58,660 bases of DNA from positions 1-58,660 of the forward strand of contig SZPB01000004.1 of assembly GCA_030263535.1 (NCBI GenBank). Reading direction: 5' to 3'. The notes beneath the pieces were generated by a model. That model was not told where the DNA came from and did not search any database. It saw nothing but the letters and a program-made list of their open reading frames with translations. This DNA comes from Cytophagia bacterium CHB2 (GTDB taxonomy: Bacteria > Zhuqueibacterota > Zhuqueibacteria > Zhuqueibacterales > Zhuqueibacteraceae). This document shows positions 53,155 to 58,660 of the stretch, in pieces (position 1 is the stretch's first letter; each line of letters starts with the position of its first letter). The position numbers and the translations under genes were made by a program.

Positions 53155-54272
53155 AAGACGGGACAAACAATTCCTCTGCTGCCTGGCAACTGGCTGCAGC
53201 GGATTCCAAACGTTATTGTAATGAATTGGCGAAGTCCGTGCCGGCCTGGCTGCAACAAAACGGGCCGCATTCGAACATCGTTCTTTCCACCCGCATTCGT
53301 TTGGCGCGCAATCTCGCGAATTATCCGTTTCCCAGTATTGCTGATAACAAGGATTTGAACAGCGTCAACAACGAAGTTTGGGAAGTTCTCTCCGAATCCC
53401 AGTTGCTGCCGGCGCCGCATTTTATCGACATGGCCAGGCTGTTGCGTCTTGATCGCGAAATTTTAGTTGAACGCCGGCTTGCCAGCCCGCAATTCATCGA
53501 GCGCAAAGGCCCGAGCATGCTCGCGCTCACGCCCGACGAATCGCTGAGTATTATGATCAACGAAGAAGATCATCTGCGCTTGCAAGCGATTCAACCCGGG
53601 CTTGCGATTGCCGCGGCGTGGGATGCGATCAGTAAGCTCGATGATCGCCTCAGCGAAAATCTCGAATATGCGTTCAGCGAACGGTTTGGCTATTTGACCG
53701 CTTGCCCCACCAACACCGGAACCGGCATTCGTGTTTCGATTTTGATGCATTTGCCGGCAGTCGTGATGCTCGACGAAGTCGAGGAAATCATGAAAAGCCT
53801 GGCCAGCCGCGGCATGACGATGCGCGGGTTTTACGGCGAGGGCACCGATGCAAACGGCAATATGTTTCAAATTTCAAATCAGCTTACGCTCGGCAAAACC
53901 GAGGCGGAAGTCATGTCGGAAGTCGAAAAGATCGTGGAAGAAATCAAGGGTTTCGAACATTTGTGCCGCAGCCGCATCATCCTCGATAAAGGCAATTTCA
54001 TGCTGGATCAAATTTGGCGCGCTTACGGCATGTTGCGCTACGCGCGCGTGCTCAATTCCAAGGAGTTTCTCAATTTGTTGTCGATGATGCGGCTGGCGCG
54101 TGATTGTAATGAGAAAGAGATGAAACAATGGCCGCTGGCGTTGTTGAATGAATTGATGGTGATGATGCAGCCCGCCCATTTGCGCAAAGCATTTAAGTCC
54201 GTTCGGCTGGCGCACGAGCGTGACACGCTGCGCGCGGAATTGGTGCGCGTCAAGCTGTCATTACAGTCTTGA
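53151..54272 (+). CDS. mcsB: Protein arginine kinase McsB
   Basis: 373 aa, phosphagen-kinase fold: 'NIVLSTRIRLARNLANYPF', 'LTPDESLSIMINEEDHLRLQ', 'FGYLTACPTNTGTGIRVSI' with the reactive-region Cys, and 'SRIILDKGNFMLDQIWRAYG'. It phosphorylates arginines on damaged proteins to mark them for ClpCP. It overlaps mcsA by 4 bp and is followed by clpC, the conserved Firmicutes-like trio. No ctsR is present. Confidence 0.95.
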   Translation: MKDGTNNSSAAWQLAAADSKRYCNELAKSVPAWLQQNGPHSNIVLSTRIRLARNLANYPFPSIADNKDLNSVNNEVWEVLSESQLLPAPHFIDMARLLRLDREILVERRLASPQFIERKGPSMLALTPDESLSIMINEEDHLRLQAIQPGLAIAAAWDAISKLDDRLSENLEYAFSERFGYLTACPTNTGTGIRVSILMHLPAVVMLDEVEEIMKSLASRGMTMRGFYGEGTDANGNMFQISNQLTLGKTEAEVMSEVEKIVEEIKGFEHLCRSRIILDKGNFMLDQIWRAYGMLRYARVLNSKEFLNLLSMMRLARDCNEKEMKQWPLALLNELMVMMQPAHLRKAFKSVRLAHERDTLRAELVRVKLSLQS

Positions 54273-54275
54273 AAC

Positions 54276-54300
54276 GAGGGGAAAACCCTCTTTACTTTTT
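54276..54300 (+). terminator. Short hairpin between mcsB and clpC
   Basis: GAGGG, a GAAAA loop, CCCTC, then TTTACTTTTT. The stem is only 5 bp, so it may attenuate transcription into clpC but not end it fully. Confidence 0.45.
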
Positions 54301-54370
54301 CAAAATTCCTTTGTAGATTGCGCCGCAAAATTTTGATCATGCTTGAGCCTACTACCGGGAGTCATTTCAA

Positions 54371-56878
54371 ATGAAAAACAATTTTTCGAGCCGCGTGCAG
54401 ATGGTGATTCAGTTCTCACGAGAAGAGGCTCTGCGCTTGGGGCACGATTATATTGGTACAGAGCATCTGCTGTTAGGATTGATACGCGAAGGCGAAGGCA
54501 TCGCGGTGGAAATTCTGCGAAACCTCGGAACGGATCTGGATGAGATCAAACGCGCCGTCGAAGATGCCGTCAAATCGACGGGCGAAACCATGACGATCGG
54601 CAACATTCCGTTTACGAAACGCGCTGAAAAAATTCTGAAGATGGCTTATGTCGAAGCCGAAAAATACAAATCTGATATTATCGGAACGGAACACCTGCTC
54701 CTGGCTCTGGTCAAGGAGAAAGATGGCGTGGCCGCCCAAGTGTTGTTGAATTTCGATATAACGTATGAAGCCGTGCGTGAAGAGTTGGACAATATTCTGC
54801 GCGGCACACCTTCCAGCAAAGAAGCGAATCCGCAACGTTCTAAAACCCCGGCGCTCGATCACTTTGGCCGCGACCTGACGGAGCTCGCGCGCAAAAACGA
54901 GCTTGATCCGATTATCGGCCGGGAACGCGAGATCGAGCGCGTTGCGCAAATTCTGAGTCGCCGCAAAAAGAACAATCCGGTGTTGATCGGCGAGCCGGGC
55001 GTCGGCAAAACCGCCATTGCTGAAGGCTTGGCGCTGCGCATCGTCGAGCGCAAGGTGCCGCGCATTTTGCACAACAAACGCGTGGTGACCCTCGATCTGG
55101 GCGCCATCGTCGCCGGCACGAAGTATCGCGGCCAATTCGAAGAACGCATGAAGGCCATCATGAACGAATTGTACCGCGCGAAGGACGTGATTCTTTTTAT
55201 TGATGAATTGCACACCATCGTCGGCGCCGGCGGCGCGAGTGGCTCGCTGGATGCCTCGAACATGTTCAAGCCGGCGTTGTCACGCGGTGAATTGCAATGT
55301 ATTGGCGCGACGACGCTGGATGAGTATCGCCAGTACATTGAGAAAGACGGTGCGCTGGAACGCCGGTTCCAAAAAATCATGGTCGATCCGCCCAGCCCCG
55401 AGGAGACGGTTCAAATTCTCGAAGGCTTGAAAGATCGTTATGAACAGCATCACAAAGTCCGTTACACCCCCGAGGCCATCAACGCCTCCGTGAAACTGTC
55501 GGAACGTTACATCACCGATCGTTTTCTGCCGGATAAAGCCATTGACGTGCTCGATGAAACCGGTGCGCGCGTGCATTTGGCGAATATCGTGGTGCCGAAA
55601 GAAATCACGAAATTCGAAGACGAGATCAAAAAAGTTCGCCATGAAAAAGATCGCGTGATCAAGAATCAGGAATTCGAGCGCGCCGCGGTGTTGCGCGATC
55701 AGGAAAAACGTTTGAACCGCAAGCTGGATGCGGCCAAGCGCCGCTGGAAAGAAACCGAAGAGGAAGTCATTGCGACGGTTGGCGAAGACGACATTGCTGA
55801 CGTGGTTGCAATGATGACCGGCATCCCGGTGCGCAAAGTGGCGCAGTCCGAGAATGAAAAAATTCTTGGCATGGAAGAGTCATTGAAGAAGCGTATTGTC
55901 GGCCAGGACGATGTCATTCATCTGCTGTGCAAGGCGATTCGCCGCACGCGTGCGGGCTTGAAGGACCCGAACCGGCCGATTGGCTCGTTCATCTTTCTGG
56001 GTCCGACCGGCGTCGGCAAAACGCAGCTCGCGAAGGAATTGGCAAAATATCTTTTCGAAAAAGAAGATGCGTTGATCCGCCTCGATATGTCGGAGTTTAT
56101 GGAAAAGTTTGCGGTCTCGCGTCTCACCGGCGCGCCTCCGGGATACGTGGGTCATGAAGAAGGCGGGCAATTGACGGAAAAAGTGCGGCGCCATCCGTAC
56201 TCCGTCGTGCTTTTTGATGAAATCGAAAAGGCGCATCCGGATGTTTTTAACATCCTGCTGCAAATTCTTGACGACGGCCATCTCACCGACGGCCTCGGCC
56301 GCAAAGTCGATTTCAAAAACACGATTCTTATCATGACCTCGAACGTCGGCGCGCGCGAAATCAAGAAAGTCGGCGGTTACGGTTTCTCGACTGATGAAGG
56401 CGAAGTTGATTATTCCAAAATGCAGAGCAAGATCATGGAAGAAGTCAAGCGCCTGTTCAATCCGGAGTTCATCAATCGCGTCGATGAAATCGTCGTCTTC
56501 CGCAGCTTGACGCGCGAACACATGAATCAAATCATTGACATCGTGATCAGCGAGATGTTGAAGAAAGTCTCGGATCGCCAGATTCGCGTCGATCTCACCG
56601 AAAGCGCCAAAGACTTCATCGCCGAGAAAGGCTTTGATCCGGTTTACGGCGCGCGGCCATTGAAGCGCGTAATTCAAAAGACCATCGAAGACCCGATTGC
56701 CGAGAACATTCTGCGCGGCAAGTTCAGCGACGGCAGCCAAATCAAAGTCGAAAGACAGGGCGATGATTTGGAGTTTGTCGAGGCGTCGCGCCATGTCGTT
56801 GAAAAGAGCGCATTCAAGCCCGAAGCCGTACCGCCTGCGGACGAAGAAAAGCCGGAATCCGAGGCCGTGGAAAATTGA
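54371..56878 (+). CDS. clpC: ATP-dependent Clp protease ATP-binding subunit ClpC
   Basis: 835 aa. An N-terminal double Clp_N repeat ('[20 protein letters not shown]') is followed by AAA module 1 (Walker A 'GEPGVGKTA'). A middle domain includes the UVR-like '[20 protein letters not shown]'. AAA module 2 follows (Walker A 'GPTGVGKTQ', Walker B '[13 protein letters not shown]'), then the D2-small domain. It unfolds arginine-phosphorylated or adaptor-bound proteins for ClpP. The C-terminal tail is acidic. Cytoplasmic. Confidence 0.96.
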   Translation: MKNNFSSRVQMVIQFSREEALRLGHDYIGTEHLLLGLIREGEGIAVEILRNLGTDLDEIKRAVEDAVKSTGETMTIGNIPFTKRAEKILKMAYVEAEKYKSDIIGTEHLLLALVKEKDGVAAQVLLNFDITYEAVREELDNILRGTPSSKEANPQRSKTPALDHFGRDLTELARKNELDPIIGREREIERVAQILSRRKKNNPVLIGEPGVGKTAIAEGLALRIVERKVPRILHNKRVVTLDLGAIVAGTKYRGQFEERMKAIMNELYRAKDVILFIDELHTIVGAGGASGSLDASNMFKPALSRGELQCIGATTLDEYRQYIEKDGALERRFQKIMVDPPSPEETVQILEGLKDRYEQHHKVRYTPEAINASVKLSERYITDRFLPDKAIDVLDETGARVHLANIVVPKEITKFEDEIKKVRHEKDRVIKNQEFERAAVLRDQEKRLNRKLDAAKRRWKETEEEVIATVGEDDIADVVAMMTGIPVRKVAQSENEKILGMEESLKKRIVGQDDVIHLLCKAIRRTRAGLKDPNRPIGSFIFLGPTGVGKTQLAKELAKYLFEKEDALIRLDMSEFMEKFAVSRLTGAPPGYVGHEEGGQLTEKVRRHPYSVVLFDEIEKAHPDVFNILLQILDDGHLTDGLGRKVDFKNTILIMTSNVGAREIKKVGGYGFSTDEGEVDYSKMQSKIMEEVKRLFNPEFINRVDEIVVFRSLTREHMNQIIDIVISEMLKKVSDRQIRVDLTESAKDFIAEKGFDPVYGARPLKRVIQKTIEDPIAENILRGKFSDGSQIKVERQGDDLEFVEASRHVVEKSAFKPEAVPPADEEKPESEAVEN

Positions 56879-56900
56879 TTTCATATTCGTAAAAGGATTC

Positions 56901-56947
56901 AGCCCGATCTTTTGTTGTCATCTTTAGATCGGGCTTTGTCGTTTTTT
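56901..56947 (+). terminator. Rho-independent terminator after clpC
   Basis: AGCCCGATCT (56901-56910) pairs perfectly with AGATCGGGCT (56926-56935), followed by TTGTCGTTTTTT. It lies 22 bp after the clpC stop. Confidence 0.88.
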
Positions 56948-56973
56948 AGAATACCTATTGGTAGAGGCCGCTC

Positions 56974-58116
56974 ATGATTATTTCACGAGTTTTTGTTAGA
57001 GCATATAAATCAATTTTCGAGCTGGCATTTCCGCTCGACGCCAAAATTACTTCGCTGGTGGGCGCCAACGAGAGTGGCAAAACGAACATTCTCAAGGCGC
57101 TTCATTCGTTTAGCCCCGGTTCGCCGTTTGATAGCACCCTGACGTGTCAATACTCGGATTATTATTATCAAGGCAAGTGTCCGGAAGTCGCGCTGGAATT
57201 TTCCCAAATTTCAAAAGAAAACCGCCGCAACTTGTTGCGCTTTAATGAAGCTTTCAAGGACAGCGAAACGATCCTGGTCAAAAAAGAAGGCCCGAGCCTG
57301 GATGACTATCATGTGTTTGTCGGAGAGTCGGAAATCGCGCTGCGTGAAAAAGACATGTTCCTGGCCTCGCTCCCCAAGCTGCTCTATTTCGATGTGATAC
57401 AATTACTCAAGAACCGGGCGACCCTCAGCGATTTGATGGACGGCGGCGATTATTATCGCACCGAACGCAATCTCCTGCGCATTGGCGGCATCAACAATCC
57501 GGAAATCATTTTTGAGGATTCGACGCGCGGCCGCCGCGCCAGCGAAGAAGCCGGACGCTTGATCACGCAACAAATTCGCCGCGCCTGGTCGCAGGAGCCG
57601 ACCATCGAAATCAAGCTGAATGTAAACGGCAACATTCTTTATATTGACATTTCCGATGGCACAACGGTTTTTGACACACCCGAATCGCGCAGCCTGGGCT
57701 TTCGCTGGTATCTGTCGTTTTACATTAACTTCATTGCGCAAACGGTCGATGCACGCGCCAACGAATTTATTTTTCTGGTTGACGAAGCCGGTATTCATTT
57801 GCATCCTGCCGGCCAAAAGGATTTGATCAAAGTGATGGAAGATCTTTCCATCAAAAATCAGATCATCTACACCACCCATTCGCCGTTTATGATCAATCGC
57901 GAAAACCCGCAGCGCGTGCGTTTGGTCGTGAAAGACAAGGACGGCACAACGGTCGATAGCGAAGCCTATCGCGAGAACTGGAAGCCGTTGCGCAATTCCA
58001 TCGGACTGATGATCAGCGACCTTTTCTTTTTTAGCGAGCGCGGCATTAGCGAAGATTCACAAGCCAAGAAAATGTCGTTTTTTCGCCGCGGCTTGAAACC
58101 GACGATGGTGAAGTAG
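56974..58116 (+). CDS. OLD/RecF-like AAA ATPase
   Basis: 380 aa with an SMC/RecF-type ATPase: 'RVFVRAYKSIFELAFPLD', Walker A 'GANESGKTN', a long helical insert, a signature-like 'ESRSLGFRWYLSFYI' segment, Walker B 'EFIFLVDEAGIHLHP', and 'QIIYTTHSPFMIN' with the H-loop. These features are those of AAA_15/21 ATPases, including OLD-family nucleases. A C-terminal TOPRIM nuclease domain is not present; the protein ends soon after 'DLFFFSERG'. It may act in DNA repair or defence. It is a monocistronic-looking gene after the clpC terminator. Confidence 0.85.
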   Translation: MIISRVFVRAYKSIFELAFPLDAKITSLVGANESGKTNILKALHSFSPGSPFDSTLTCQYSDYYYQGKCPEVALEFSQISKENRRNLLRFNEAFKDSETILVKKEGPSLDDYHVFVGESEIALREKDMFLASLPKLLYFDVIQLLKNRATLSDLMDGGDYYRTERNLLRIGGINNPEIIFEDSTRGRRASEEAGRLITQQIRRAWSQEPTIEIKLNVNGNILYIDISDGTTVFDTPESRSLGFRWYLSFYINFIAQTVDARANEFIFLVDEAGIHLHPAGQKDLIKVMEDLSIKNQIIYTTHSPFMINRENPQRVRLVVKDKDGTTVDSEAYRENWKPLRNSIGLMISDLFFFSERGISEDSQAKKMSFFRRGLKPTMVK

Positions 58117-58233
58117 TTCCGGCCCAAGGCCGGCAGACGTTGTTCACGGGCGATTTCGGTGAACCCGGTATTATCAGCGGTGTGAGTTGCGGTATCGCAG
58201 AATTCAGCTCTAACCTTCCTTGTTGATTTATTC

Positions 58234-58656
58234 ATGCCCGAATCTCTTTGTGATGTTCCTGGTATTCGCGTCGGACACGCGCACGATGAAGCCGCACGCA
58301 CCGGCTGCACGGTGATTTTGCCGCCGCCACCAGCTATTGCCGGCGTTGACGTGCGTGGCTCCGCGCCCGGCTCGCGTGAAATTGAAGCGCTGAAGCAAGT
58401 ACAGGTGCAGCAAAAACAAACCCTGACACAACTGGAACAGGAAAAAACAGCGCAAACAAAGCAGCGCGATGAAGCTGAAAAGCTCGCCACTGAACGCCTC
58501 AAGCAGATCAATGAACTGCAACAGCAAATTCAAAGCTATCAAACCAGTGAAGCCGAACTGGCTACCCGCCAACAGCGTATGCAGGAAGAAATGGCGCGTG
58601 CTGAAGCCCAGCTTGATCTGATCAAGGATATGCTGTTGCGGGAGCCAGTGTTATGA
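58234..58656 (+). CDS. Chimeric ORF: P1/DmpA peptidase start joined to a coiled coil
   Basis: 140 aa. Residues 1-50 ('CDVPGIRVGHAHDEAARTGC', 'TVILPPPPAIAGVDVRGSAP') are the beginning of a P1-family (DmpA/L-aminopeptidase) serine peptidase, which normally runs to about 330-370 aa. After 'REIEALK' the sequence switches to a Gln/Glu-rich coiled coil ('QKQTLTQLEQEKTAQTKQRD') unlike any DmpA. Its stop overlaps an ATG at 58653 (ATGA), so another gene starts there and runs out of the window. The peptidase part cannot be active. A deletion fusion or an assembly join are both possible. Confidence 0.75.
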   Translation: MPESLCDVPGIRVGHAHDEAARTGCTVILPPPPAIAGVDVRGSAPGSREIEALKQVQVQQKQTLTQLEQEKTAQTKQRDEAEKLATERLKQINELQQQIQSYQTSEAELATRQQRMQEEMARAEAQLDLIKDMLLREPVL

Positions 58657-58660
58657 GCAA

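Overview
The window looks like a chromosome segment of a Gram-negative-type bacterium in or near the FCB group (KSB1, Calditrichota or Ignavibacteriota-like). The basis is two secreted proteins with the C-terminal 'NYPNPFN' FlgD/type IX-secretion-like sorting domain, a hybrid sensor with two-component-regulator propellers, a LolCDE-type lipoprotein exporter, and mcsA-mcsB-clpC beside lexA, prfB and lysS. The phylum is an inference. Intergenic DNA is rich in short palindromes, as is common in these genomes.

Layout. 1-12.7 kb: end of a TPR protein, an HNH nuclease with a small helical partner, a 1571-aa hybrid histidine kinase ending in a class III cyclase domain, a GAF/sigma-54 activator, a lipoprotein and two paralogous secreted BNR/YCF48-like proteins. 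13.0-25.7 kb: a sigma-54 activator, a candidate -24/-12 promoter and a same-strand cluster of large leaderless proteins. These are an 'SPFL' protein with cationic helices, a HEAGH metalloprotease, two unknowns, a multidomain peptidoglycan-targeting protein and a glycosidase-like TIM barrel. I regard this as a candidate unnamed export/effector system. 25.7-28.2 kb: an endonuclease V-like gene, three small membrane proteins and a STAS protein. 28.5-38.1 kb: housekeeping and envelope genes (MA-type peptidase, rpiA, NlpC lipoprotein, AI-2E transporter family, glycosyltransferase, RsbU-type phosphatase, serine hydrolase).

38.3-43.8 kb is the most striking part: a decayed diversity-generating retroelement (DGR). 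A template repeat (core 38764-38879) matches the 3' end of a DUF4062-NACHT-FGE gene (variable repeat 41801-41916) over 116 bp. It has 14 mismatches, every one at a template adenine. The target carries a frameshift, and a GIY-YIG cassette sits directly behind the variable repeat. The DGR accessory gene is cut short, and only the C-terminus of the reverse transcriptase remains, behind a REP-associated transposase bracketed by inverted palindromic repeats. The system diversified a STAND/NACHT sensor of the kind used in anti-phage defence and now seems unable to do so in cis.

43.9-58.7 kb: a broken Doc-type toxin-antitoxin pair, lexA behind a consensus promoter overlapped by a palindrome, prfB with a programmed frameshift, alr, a DUF2442 gene, lysS, the Lol exporter genes, mcsA-mcsB-clpC, an OLD-like ATPase, and a chimeric ORF joining the start of a P1/DmpA peptidase to a coiled coil at the window edge. 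No tRNA, rRNA, CRISPR array or replication origin was recognised.
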